A program made the translations under genes and the position numbers. A stretch of 64,000 nt of DNA from Ochotona curzoniae (Eukaryota; Chordata; Mammalia; Lagomorpha; Ochotonidae), in contig NW_024467104.1 in the NCBI RefSeq assembly GCF_017591425.1, positions 1,054,001 to 1,118,000 on the forward strand, written 5' to 3'. The notes below the pieces were generated by a model. The model saw only the letters and a list, made by a program, of their open reading frames with translations, was not told the origin of the DNA and did not search any database. Of the stretch, positions 47,813 to 57,312 are shown in pieces; positions within the stretch are counted from its first letter, which is position 1, and every line of letters begins with the position of its first letter.

Positions 47813-48754
47813 ATGAAAAACCACCAAGGCCGAAACCAAACACAAGTGAAGGAATTCATCCTGTTAGGACTCACAGACAATCCGGATCTCCAAGGTCTTC
47901 TCTTTGTATTGTTCCTGTCCATTTACCTGACGACCATGCTGGGCAATCTGGGGCTGATCGTGTTGATTAAGCTGGATCCCCGTCTGCACACGCCCATGTA
48001 CTTCCTTCTCAGCAGCCTCTCCTTTGTTGATGCCTCTTACTCCTCCTCCGTCACTCCTAAGATGCTGGTCAACCTTGTGGCTGAGAACAAAGCCATTTCT
48101 TTCCGTGGATGTGCTGCCCAGTTCTACTTCTTTGGCTCTTTCCTGGGGACTGAATGCTTCCTCTTGGCCATGATGGCATACGACCGCTACGCAGCGATTT
48201 GGAACCCCCTGCTTTACCCTGTCATCATGTCTGAGAGAGTTTGCTTCTTGCTGGTAGCTGCTTCCTTTTTGGCAGGCTTTGGAAATGCAGCCATACACAC
48301 AGCCATGACTTTCAGACTGTCTTTCTGTGATTCCAACAAGATCAACCACTTCTATTGTGACACTCCACCCCTGCTCAAGCTCTCTTGTTCTGACACCTAC
48401 ATCAACGGCATTGTGATCATGGCTTTCTCCAGTTTTAATGTCATCAGCTGTGTTACGATTGTTCTCATTTCTTACCTTTGTATCCTCATTGCCATCTTAA
48501 AGATACCATCCACAGAAGGTAGATTTAAAGCCTTTTCCACATGTGCCTCCCACCTCATGGCTGTCACCATATTCTTTGGGACAATTCTCTTCATGTACTT
48601 ACGCCCTACGTCTAGCTATTCAATGGAACAGGACAAGATTGTCTCTGTCTTTTATGCAGTAGTGATTCCTATGCTAAACCCCCTCATCTATAGTTTCAAA
48701 AATAAGGATGTGAAAGAGGCCCTAAAGAATACCTTACAGAAACATGTATTTTAA
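47813..48754 (+). CDS. OR5AP2: Olfactory receptor, OR5AP2-like, copy 2
   Basis: Intact 313-residue class II odorant receptor. The start (MKNHQG, 47,813) is chosen over the upstream in-frame Met at 47,765 because a splice acceptor (47,795) lies between. Landmarks: N-glycosylation NQT 8-10, LHTPMYF 59-65, [10 protein letters not shown] 121-130, [16 protein letters not shown] 177-192, [10 protein letters not shown] 239-248, PMLNPLIYS 286-294. Against copy 1 there are about 13 base differences over the first ~870 bp, six of them clustered in four codons (FNVIS here, FDIFS there, residues 208-212). The last ~30 codons then differ at roughly one base in five, and this copy ends LQKHVF, like human OR5AP2 in layout. 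This copy therefore keeps the more typical C-terminus. Ligand unknown. Confidence 0.93.
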   Translation: MKNHQGRNQTQVKEFILLGLTDNPDLQGLLFVLFLSIYLTTMLGNLGLIVLIKLDPRLHTPMYFLLSSLSFVDASYSSSVTPKMLVNLVAENKAISFRGCAAQFYFFGSFLGTECFLLAMMAYDRYAAIWNPLLYPVIMSERVCFLLVAASFLAGFGNAAIHTAMTFRLSFCDSNKINHFYCDTPPLLKLSCSDTYINGIVIMAFSSFNVISCVTIVLISYLCILIAILKIPSTEGRFKAFSTCASHLMAVTIFFGTILFMYLRPTSSYSMEQDKIVSVFYAVVIPMLNPLIYSFKNKDVKEALKNTLQKHVF

Positions 48755-48934
48755 AGATACGTCTCGCTATGTAATACAAGATAATTTTCATCCCCGTTTT
48801 ACTGTTTATCTGCTTGAGCTGTTTCTTGTTAAAACATATGATTTAGAATGAAATGTAGCTAGATTAGTTGGGCTAAACATTTAAGAACAGTGTATTCCAT
48901 ATACGAGAACCTGGGTTTGTCTGGGCTTTTCTTC

Positions 48935-49268
48935 TAATTGCGTTTTTGTTTTTTTGTTGTTTTTTTTTTTTTAATTTTTATTGGAATGGCGAATATACAT
49001 AGAGGAAGATCTTTTGTCCGATGATTCACTCCCCAAGTGAGCTCAACGGCGGATGCTATGCAGGTCTAAAGCCAGGAGCCTCTTCCAGGTCTCCCACGTG
49101 GGTGCAGGGTCCCAAAGCTTTGGGCCGTCCTCGACTGCTTTTCCAGGCCATAGGCAGGGAGCTGGATGGGAAGCAGGGCTGCTGGGATTAGAACTGGTGC
49201 CCATATGGGATTCTGGGCGTGCAAGGCGAGGACCTTAACCACTGGCGCCGGGCCCTAATTGCTTTTGT
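48935..49268 (-). mobile_element. Young C-type SINE with target duplication
   Basis: Inverted near-consensus copy (about 48,957-49,255), ending 'ccactggcgccgggccc'. The flanks taattgcgtttttgt (48,935) and taattgcttttgt (49,256) are a slightly decayed target duplication. Confidence 0.88.
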
Positions 49269-49329
49269 GAAGCAGCAGATGATGTATTAGTTTATTGGAT
49301 TTTATCAGCGATATATTAGTCACAGACTG

Positions 49330-49488
49330 GGTGCTAGGCTCTTGCTTTTTCCTGGTCCAGCACTGGCAATTGCAGGCATTTGTATCCTGATCTGTAAAAT
49401 TGAAATCTCTCTCTCTTTTTTTATACTCTCTCTTCTTTCTCCTCTGAACTATTCCTCCTGTTTTTGCTTTCCAAATAAAACATTCACC
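49330..49488 (+). mobile_element. C-type SINE, tail-half fragment
   Basis: Only the 3' half remains: 'ggctcttgctttttcctgg', 'gcactggcaattgcaggcatt', a C/T-rich tract and 'ctttccaaataaaac'. Confidence 0.65.
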
Positions 49489-51850
49489 ATTTATATTATG
49501 ATAGCTTTAAAGACTTTGTGGCTATTTTAAAGCTTATATGAGTAAAGTCACATATCATTTTACTCTTGCCTAATTTTCAGTTAGAACATTTTCTTATAAC
49601 TTTTATTATTGATCATCATTTAAAATAGCCAGTAAATCATTGGATAAAATGCAAAATAAAAATCTGTTATCTCAAAAACACACTGATAAAAACAAAAGGA
49701 TTACTAATGTTGAAAAATAAGGAAATAGAAATAAATTGAGATCACCTTTCATCTGGGTGACCAAACAACACAGTGGGTGAGGTGGTATCTGCTAAAAAAA
49801 AAAAAAAGTCAATATTTACCTTTTACTCATAAGTGATTAAGTACCACATTTTGCTTTTTATCAAATATACAGTCTCAATTTATATGTTCTACTGGCCATA
49901 TACATTGGTGCCTTTATTTTGGTTCCAAGAAAACAGACTCTGAAACACATATTTTCATGAATGTCCAAAGTTTGTCAGAGAATGTTCACAGGAACAGTGA
50001 CTGTATTGTGAGGCAAGAAAGACTGGCAGCAGCTGATGGTTGAGGAGGTTGTGACAGAGGCCTTGGGCGTTTCACGTGGGTATCCGGACTCTAAGCAATG
50101 TCCTCAGCTGCGAACAAGGGCCAGGTTTTTGATGATCGTCGTTGCGCTTGTAACTTGCTAAAGAGAAAAGAGTCAGAAGAAGCAAAGTTAATATGAGCTT
50201 CTTCCACTTCTGCATCTGGAAACTTGGTGACAACTGAGCTCTGAAAAGCAAATATTGGAGATACACAAACAATGTTATTCCAATTACACGGATTCTGGAT
50301 CGCCAAATAAAGCACATGTAAAAGTCTCATTAAGTATTAGTATAATATGGCGTTATGGCAATATTTTGAATCTATTGGGATATTACTTAACCCAGAGCTG
50401 GAGGGAGACAGTCATCACAGAATAATATAGAAAAGTGAATTCTGAAAACCACTTCTGAATTACAAAGCTATGTACGGTATAACATTCTTTCCCAACATCT
50501 TCTTTATCACATTTGTTTCTCTTCTTTAACTTATTTATATTTGTTTGCCTATATTCCAATGCACTTTAACATTTTATCTCCACCTCTCCCAAATTTTCAC
50601 GTAATATTAATAAACTTTGTCAGATTAAATTTGTCTGACTATTACTAATTTTGGAGGTATGAGGAATATCAGCCTTGAAATGGGGAAACAGCCCCTTCCT
50701 TGGAATATTTAGAGGAATCTAAGCCAGGATTTGGAATCAGGTAAATATCTAAATCCCATGTCTGCCTTTGACTGCAAGCCATGAGCAGGAAAGTCTGGGA
50801 TGCTATAGACTTTTTTTTCTGAAAAAGAAAAATACTAGCAATGACAGAAGCTGTTTATTTCAGTACAAGTTGATGACATTACCTTAGTGACACATGTGCG
50901 AACCACACTGCCTCAATTCTTGCCTTGCTTATTTAGTCTGCAATCTTATCTTTTCAGAAAGTTCTTCTCTGAACATCTACAGGCACCCCTCCTTTATGGT
51001 TCTCCCCAGTCCTGGCTTTGATGAGACTTACACACCTTTCTCTATGTGTAGAATTTTCTCTACAATGTATGCTCTCTAAAAGTGGAAAGTGTTTGGTTTT
51101 TGGTTTTTTTGTTGTTGTTGTTGTTTTTTTTTTTTTGCTGCCTTGACTCCATATTCCCAGAAAAGTAAAATAAATCTATATATGAAGTTTATATAAATAA
51201 GTAAGTCAATATATTTGCAAATCTTTAAGAGTTGTACTTTTAATCATATATCAAGGGATAAACTTTGGAAACTCATTGTTTTCTGAATGAAGTAAGCCAG
51301 AGGACAGGGTTCTTCAGTGAAAACATTAATACTGCATATTATCATATTCTTTATCTGAAACAAAGGACTCGGCGATTCCTGCTTTTTTCATTTGTCCATT
51401 TTAATGACAGATGTATCCTAGCAACGCTCACTTTTCACTGTGCTTCCTTTAGAGCATTCTTATAATATTTAGAGGAAACCAGTAAATAATCTATTTCAAG
51501 GCTTTTAGAAGCTGATAGAAAATGAAACTAAAAAAGCCAAGTTTAACTTGAGAAAAAGAACTGGAATATGTGCAAAAGAGAAACGTTCAATTTCTGCTAA
51601 ATTTTTGGTGTGAAATAATGATGTATTAGTAACATTTTTGAAGCAGTACAACTTGGCTTTCATTTTGCACAAATGTTTTTAAGTATCATTATATGCTTTT
51701 ATGTCACAGCATTCAAGTTTGAGAGATAAAACTAACAATTTGTGTATGTGTGAGAGAGAGGGAGAGACAGAGAAAGAGAGAGAAGGGTGGAATATATAAA
51801 CAACATAGAAGCTAACTTCCTCTGTCATTTCTGTTCTCAAGATATGAGAA
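49489..51850. other. Non-coding part of duplicated block copy 2
   Basis: Aligns in pieces with 28.2-29.0 kb and 32.8-33.4 kb of copy 1. 50,900-51,075 (and 32,430-32,560 in copy 1) may be an ancient L2/MIR-like segment in antisense. A TTG/T-rich tract is at 51,107-51,137. No gene. Confidence 0.5.
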
Positions 51851-51851
51851 A

Positions 51852-52150
51852 ATATCTTCCCCAAAATACACCACAGTGAAAGAATTCATTCCTCATGGAT
51901 TAGTTCATCATGGCTAGGGAACGTTCCATTTTGGATGTTTCTGGAATTCTACATACCGACATTAACAAGGCATCTGTACATGACTGCTCTGATTGACACT
52001 CACCTCCAAAATCCCATGCAATTTTTCTTTGATCACCTCTCCTTTGCAGACATTGGTTTTCTTCCAATATTGCTCCAAAGATGCTGACCAGTTTCCTTGC
52101 AGAACAGAAAACCATCTCTTGCGCTGGATGTGTCTGTCGTGTTCTTCTAA
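51852..52150 (+). pseudogene. OR5M-like pseudogene, 5' remnant
   Basis: About the first 100 codons of an OR5M-type receptor. The start codon is ATA instead of ATG (context 'gagaaaATATCT' against 'aagaaaATGTCA' in the intact gene). An early TAG follows the EFIPHGL segment. Frame changes occur before 'cctccaaaatcccatgcaatttttctt' (PMYFF region), and homology stops after 'accatctcttgcgctggatg' (TISYAGC region). The splice-acceptor region 'tttctgttctcaagatatgag' is still recognisable. The flanks place it as the positional counterpart of the intact gene at 33.6 kb. It no longer encodes a receptor. Confidence 0.88.
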
Positions 52151-52850
52151 CATTAAAAATGCTTACAATTCATACTGTTGGAAAATAAGAAGTTAATTTG
52201 TGATCTGGAAATTATTATGTTTCTTATGTATTCTAATACAATTTTTAAGTTTTCAAAATTTTCTGGCATTGATAAAAAAAAGTTTGTTATCCACATAGAA
52301 CTTCCTCTCTTTGTCAATTGAAGCTGTATTTAACTAAACTACAAATTCTTCAACTACGTTTTGATATCTTTTGGATTGTATCGACCTGAAACTATTTGTA
52401 CATCGGATAATACAGGATGTGACAGCATCTTTATGTTTGTAGCCTTTAATAAATTGTGAAAAATGTCCAAGTAGATCACATTCTATTTTGGACCTTCAGC
52501 TTAAATCAACAAGTGTTATGAGGTAACAGTTTAGCATAGGAAGACCCTCAGATCTGTCTCTGGTTTCTAGAATGTTCAGGAATGAACTCAACTGGGCAGG
52601 GGAAATCCTCCCAAAGGGCCTCTGTTTGGAGCAATTGTCTTGCTTCTGTTCACTGGATTATATCACCCTTCTGTCACTTATAACCTCTGTAGTCATTCTT
52701 ATAGTTTTCTCTCAAATAGTTTTGTTTTATGAAATATCTTATAAAATAAAAATGCATCTATGCATATTTCCCTTGCTTCATATAATTGAAAGTGCTCATT
52801 TATTTGCCAAACTAAACTGGATATCTAAGGTCTATGCATAGTGAGCTGTG
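52151..52850. other. Spacer between OR5M remnant and OR5M 5' exon
   Basis: AT-rich. The missing C-terminal two thirds of the remnant are not found here. No other feature. Confidence 0.5.
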
Positions 52851-52946
52851 AACATAAATGTCACGTAAGGATTTTGGCCTCAGAGGAGAACCTAGTGCAT
52901 CCAAAATTTCAAATTAATGTTATGCTCTTGAGGGATAAAAACATTC

Positions 52947-52986
52947 TAATTGGATCCTCAGGATTCTTTTTCAAATACCTCAGGGA
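52947..52986. promoter_or_regulatory. Candidate homeodomain plus O/E-like module, OR5M copy at 55.5 kb
   Basis: TAATTGG (52,947-52,953) and ACCTCAGGGA (52,977-52,986; 8 of 10 matches to TCCCNNGGGA) lie ~70 bp before the predicted 5' exon donor at 53,057. They align with the module at 31,900-31,937. Confidence 0.45.
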
Positions 52987-53225
52987 CCGTTCCTCATAAA
53001 TGCATTATAAACCTCTACACCTTGTTTTTGCAAAATGGGATGAGTTAGCATTTACAGGTAAGTTGCCGCTTGCATTTTTTCCCACTGAAATCACAGGTTA
53101 GATTTTTACGTAAAATTGTTATCCCATCATTTTGGGATAAATATTTCAGAAATTTAGTTTGACTTTTCTCCTCACGTATCAATCTTCCATTGACTCGGCA
53201 AACAGTTCACTATACTTTTGAATGG

Positions 53226-53461
53226 TTAACTTATTTATATGTCAGGCAGTGGGACACAAAGGGAGAGCTGGAAAAAGAGAGAAAACTCTTTGCACTAGTG
53301 TTACAGGCCCAGGTACTTGAGCCACCATCCACAGCCTTCTCAACCTCATGAAGAGCAAGCCGTGCAACAGGTGGAGTAGCTAAGACTAGGACCTGAATTG
53401 AAACATACTATGCCAGTGCTGTAAGTGGCGGCTTACCCTGTACATCACAGTGCCAGCCCCA
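53226..53461 (-). mobile_element. C-type SINE, old copy
   Basis: Inverted, diverged: 'aacttatttatatgtcaggcag', 'ctatgccagtgctgtaag', head ending 'cacagtgccagcccc'. Confidence 0.7.
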
Positions 53462-53587
53462 AGAGTTCATTAATATATGCAAGATTTTCTGATAGATATG
53501 TGCAAGTCTGAACCAAACAAATAATAGCTTCAGGTACAATTCTTCAGGAATTGTTGTGGTCGTATTTTATTTTCTACTGAATCTTTT

Positions 53588-53911
53588 CAAAAAAGGTTGA
53601 TTTATTTTTATTGGAAAGGCAGATTCACAGAGAGTCGGAAAAAGAGAAAAAGATCTGTTTGCTGGTTACACCCCAGGTGACTGCAGTGGCCGAGGCTGAG
53701 CTGATCTGAAGCCAGAAGGCTAAAGATTCTTCCAGGGCTCCCATGTGGTTGCAGGGTTCCAGGGCTTTTGGCCATCCTCTGCTGCTTTCCCAGGCCACGC
53801 GGTAGGAGCTGAATGGGAAGTGGAGCAGCCAGGATACAAACGGGTGCCCATATGGGATTCTGGTGCATGTAAGGCGAGGCTTCAGGCACTGAGCAATTGA
53901 ACTAGACCCCA
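53588..53911 (-). mobile_element. C-type SINE
   Basis: Inverted copy: 'tttatttttattggaaaggcag', 'gctgatctgaagccagaagg', 'gtgcccatatgggattctgg'. Confidence 0.88.
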
Positions 53912-54361
53912 TATCATATTTTCATAAAGAAATGATAGAAAGTGAACACATCTGAACACCTGTGCATCCACCTAGAATTACGTTCAAGACTAAGTTAGTG
54001 GGACCAAAAACAGTTGATATACTAAAATCAGCACTCCCTCAAAAGCTTGCTTCATCATGTATTTAAATGCTGCATTTTGTAAGTCTTCTCTCACCATCTC
54101 AGTGTGTCCCTATTTCATTTTTATTATTAATTGCCTTTATCTAATGTTACATATTTTTGTTTAAGTGTGTTGTCTGCTACCCTTCTTCTACAATTCATGT
54201 CCTTGAGGGTAGGAAACTTTATTTGTTGTTTGTATGATATAGGAAAAAACATTTTCAAAACACACTGAAAAGGTGGATACATTTCCAGAAATTTAGAATA
54301 ATTCTCAGAAATTAATTGTTACCTAAATAAAGTTAAGCCAGAGAACTGTGTAATTTATTTC

Positions 54362-54674
54362 AAGATTTATTTTTTATTGAAAAAACAGAGAGGAGGAAAG
54401 TCAGAGAGGCGATCTTTCATCTGGAAATTCACTCTCTAAGTAGATGTAACTGCTGGAGCTGAGCTGATCTGAAGCCAGGAACCAGGAGCTTCCTCTGGAT
54501 CTCCCATGTGGTTACAGGGTCCTAAGGCTTTGGGCTGTCCTCAATAGCTCCCCCAGACCAAAAGCAGGGAGCTGGATGGGAAACAGGGATGCTGGGACAC
54601 AAACTGGTGCTCATGTGGATTCCCAGCTTGTGCAAAGCAAGGACTTTAGCTATGAGGCTACAGCACCAGGCCCA
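54362..54674 (-). mobile_element. C-type SINE
   Basis: Inverted copy: 'agatttattttttattgaaaa', 'gagctggatgggaaacagg', head ending 'cagcaccaggccc'. Confidence 0.88.
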
Positions 54675-54849
54675 GAGAACTGTACATTCTTAACAGAAAG
54701 TTAGTCATTGAAAGTTCAGCTTCTATTTTATATCTAAAAAAAAGGACTTGTTTTATGATTGCAGGTATTCTAGAGTTAAAATTTCTTTATTTTTCTGTTT
54801 GAATGGTTTAAATGACATGCTGATGTTTAGTTTTTATTGTTATGTCTTT

Positions 54850-55211
54850 TATTTTAGGAAGTTTTTTTTAAAGATTTATTTATTTTTATTGGAAAGTCAA
54901 ATATACAGAGAGGAGGAGGGGCAGAAAGAAAGATCTTCCATCCAAGGATTCACCCCCAAAGTGGCTGAAATGGCTGGAGTTGGGCCAATCCAAATGCAGG
55001 AGCAAGGAGTCTCTTCCAGGTCGCCCAGGAGGGTGCAGGATCCCAGGGCTTTGGGCCATCCTCCACTGCTTTCCCGGACCCCAGGCAGGGAGCTGGATGG
55101 GAAGTGGGGTCGCTAGGATTAGAACTGGCAGCCCATGTGAGATCTCAGCGCTTGCAAGACAAGGATTTTAGCAGCTAGGCTACCACGCTGGGCCCTAATT
55201 TAGGAAGTTTT
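54850..55211 (-). mobile_element. C-type SINE with target duplication
   Basis: Inverted copy (about 54,867-55,195), ending 'taccacgctgggccc'. Flanks tattttaggaagtttt (54,850) and taatttaggaagtttt (55,196) form a target duplication with one mismatch. Confidence 0.88.
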
Positions 55212-55527
55212 ACAAAAAGAAATGGAGGTGCCTAAAAGGACAGATATCCTTGTGTGAATAAACATGAAAACATGAGTAACTATTAATGAATAAACGTGTA
55301 AATGTGTGAGTTAATGGAAGAAGGTGACAATGAGAAACAAGACTTTAATGTTTATGGGAAATGAAATGCAGAGGTACAATGTAAAAATCAGTAGGAAATT
55401 TGATTCATGCAATGTAATTTTCCATTAGATCAATAAATATATGACTGAATAATAAAACAAGTGGATTCAATATAGTGACACGATATTTTCTGCTTGTTGT
55501 CACTTCCAGTTTTCAAGGTGTAAGAAA

Positions 55528-56475
55528 ATGTCATCACAAAACCACACTGCTGTTACAGAATTCATTCTCCTGGGACTCACAGACAATCCCGTGCTGGAGA
55601 AGATCCTGTTTGGGGTGTTTCTGGGCATCTACACAATGACACTGGCAGGAAATCTGGGCATGATCATGCTCATCAGGACCAATTCTCACCTCCAGACACC
55701 CATGTACTTCTTCCTTAGCCACCTCTCCTTTGTAGACGTTTGCTATTCTTCCAACATCACTCCAAAGATGCTGAACAATTTCCTTGCAGAACACAAGACC
55801 ATCTCTTATGCTGGCTGCTTCACACAGTGCTTCATTTTCATTGCCCTGGTGATCACGGAGTTTTACATCCTGGCTTCCATGGCAGTGGACCGCTATGTAG
55901 CCATTTGCAGCCCTCTGCATTACAGCACCAGAATGTCCAAGAACATCTGTCTCTCTCTAGTCGCCTTTCCTTATGTGTTTGGCTTTCTCAACGGACTCTC
56001 TCAGGCCCTGCTGACTTTCCACTTATCCTTCTGTGATCCCCTTGTAATCAATCACTTCTACTGTGCTGACCCTCCACTGATAATGCTGGCCTGCTCTGAC
56101 ACCCACGTCAAAAAGATGGCAATGTTCATCGTTGCTGGCTTTACCCTCTCCAGCTCCCTCTTCATTATTCTTCTGTCCTACCTGCTCATTTTTGCAGCCA
56201 TCTTGAGAATCCGGTCTGCTGAAGGCAGGTGCAAAGCATTTTCTACCTGTGGTTCCCACTTGACCACAGTCACCCTATTTTATGGCACCCTCTTCTGCAT
56301 GTACTTAAGGCCCCCATCAGACAAGTCTGTAGAGGAGTCCAAAGTCATTGCTGTCTTTTATACCTTTTTGAGTCCGATGCTGAATCCCCTGATTTATAGC
56401 CTAAGGAACAAGGATGTGATTTATGCCCTGCAGCAAGTACTAAGGGGAAGATTACTTCTTAACATTGGAACTTAA
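55528..56475 (+). CDS. Olfactory receptor, OR5M1/OR5M10-like, copy 2
   Basis: Intact 315-residue class II odorant receptor, full length for the OR5M group. The start Met (MSSQNHT) is 18 bp after the predicted acceptor. Landmarks: N-glycosylation NHT 5-7, LQTPMYFFL 55-63, [15 protein letters not shown] 118-132, [15 protein letters not shown] 176-190, [16 protein letters not shown] 230-245, [15 protein letters not shown] 283-297, and a tail ending LLLNIGT. It is 99.6% identical to the gene at 33.6 kb over 55,552-56,351 but diverges before and after. Its 3' flank instead matches the flank of the remnant at 38.7 kb. Closest human proteins by memory are OR5M1/OR5M10. It would act as an odorant-gated, Golf-coupled receptor. 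Ligand unknown. Confidence 0.94.
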   Translation: MSSQNHTAVTEFILLGLTDNPVLEKILFGVFLGIYTMTLAGNLGMIMLIRTNSHLQTPMYFFLSHLSFVDVCYSSNITPKMLNNFLAEHKTISYAGCFTQCFIFIALVITEFYILASMAVDRYVAICSPLHYSTRMSKNICLSLVAFPYVFGFLNGLSQALLTFHLSFCDPLVINHFYCADPPLIMLACSDTHVKKMAMFIVAGFTLSSSLFIILLSYLLIFAAILRIRSAEGRCKAFSTCGSHLTTVTLFYGTLFCMYLRPPSDKSVEESKVIAVFYTFLSPMLNPLIYSLRNKDVIYALQQVLRGRLLLNIGT

Positions 56476-57084
56476 GCTTCTTTCCTTTGTAATCACTACA
56501 TGTCTGTAATGACATAATGAATCTCTAAATGCATTAAACTGCAGTGCTATGTTCATTCCTTGTTGCGATTGTCAGTTCTGAGACCAATGTATAAAAAATT
56601 CTTCTCAAAGTTTGCATCTGCAATACAGAATGATTTTAGTAAACCACACAATATCGTTCCTTGCCTACGGCCATACCACCCTGAATGCACCCGATCTTGT
56701 CTGATCTCAGAAGAATATTGATTGTTATTAGTATTCTTTCAGTGAGCAATTCAATATGTATAGTTAAATTTCCACTGTTGGACCAGTGGAAATCCATCCT
56801 CCATTATATTGTATTCCACAAAGCTATATCAATATTGATAATGGTGTTACCCTGTTTGTGCTTCCTGCTTTGTTAGAAATGAAATATTCACACTGGAATG
56901 TCTGTTGTAGATCAAGGGCTCTAATGCCTGATGAATCACTGTCATCTGTTAGGAAATTTGATAATGCTAATTGTATTCCTTATCTTTGAGAAAATATGAT
57001 CAATCCTTGATTATGCGTTTTTGAGCAGGTGGGTCAGTTTCAGTCCTCAACGCAGTATCACGTATTTTCAGGTTTATTTTTCAC
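56476..57084. other. 3' flank of OR5M copy 2
   Basis: Homologous to 38,957-39,560. Contains the 5S rRNA-derived fragment described separately and no gene. Confidence 0.6.
56663..56713 (+). pseudogene. 5S rRNA-derived fragment (first ~51 nt)
   Basis: GCCTACGGCCATACCACCCT and then TGAATGCACCCGATCTTGTC match the 5' half of vertebrate 5S rRNA with a few, mostly transition-type, changes. Homology stops after 'tgatctcagaag', so the internal promoter's downstream part is missing and it cannot be a functional 5S gene. The aligned site in block copy 1 (about 39,137) lacks it and reads straight through 'ataatattgattctca'. AATAT words at both edges (56,650 and 56,714) hint at a short target duplication. 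Confidence 0.88.
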
Positions 57085-57312
57085 AGCAATCACTATGACT
57101 TAGGAATGATTCTGGGAATTGTTATTATTTCTCAGAATTCCATGGAAGATTTAAAAATAATTGCATTTAACACCTGTTTGGGTCCTGTGCTTAGCTTGCT
57201 GATCTGCAGTCTAAGGAGAAGCAAAGTGATCTATGCCCTGCAGCAAGGAACTTGGGAAATATATCATAAAATTTCTTTGGTTTCAACATATCATAACACA
57301 GTGAATTCCTAA
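57085..57312 (+). pseudogene. OR5M-like pseudogene, C-terminal remnant
   Basis: Translating 57,130-57,250 gives SMEDLKIIAFNTCLGPVL, then an ICSLRRSKVIYALQQ segment. This matches the OR5M end '[37 protein letters not shown]' in order, but NPxxY is destroyed. Nothing of helices 1-6 is present. It lies ~640 bp after the intact gene's stop, so at least three OR5M genes once stood in tandem here. Confidence 0.8.

Larger units (their letters stand above)
53057..55510 (+). other. Predicted 5' UTR intron of OR5M copy 2
   Basis: Donor 'tttacag|gtaagt' (exon end 53,057) and acceptor 'tgtcacttccag' (exon resumes 55,510), aligned with those of the gene at 33.6 kb. The intron is ~2.45 kb and is packed with four SINEs, all in antisense to the gene. 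Confidence 0.5.
42640..57110. repeat. Duplicated OR block, copy 2
   Basis: Collinear counterpart of 23.4-39.6 kb (landmarks listed there). Both copies begin within what looks like old L1 sequence in antisense ('tgtctttgttatttcacctaacatga' near 42,787 against 'gtctttctgtgtctagtgcatttcatttaacatg' near 23,517). Differences are mostly lineage-specific SINEs, the 1.5-kb unknown insertion, and which OR5M gene decayed. Confidence 0.75.

Noticed and set aside
56663..56713. Functional 5S rRNA gene
   Set aside because: Only the first ~51 of ~120 nt are present, with several substitutions and without most of the internal control region or a terminator.
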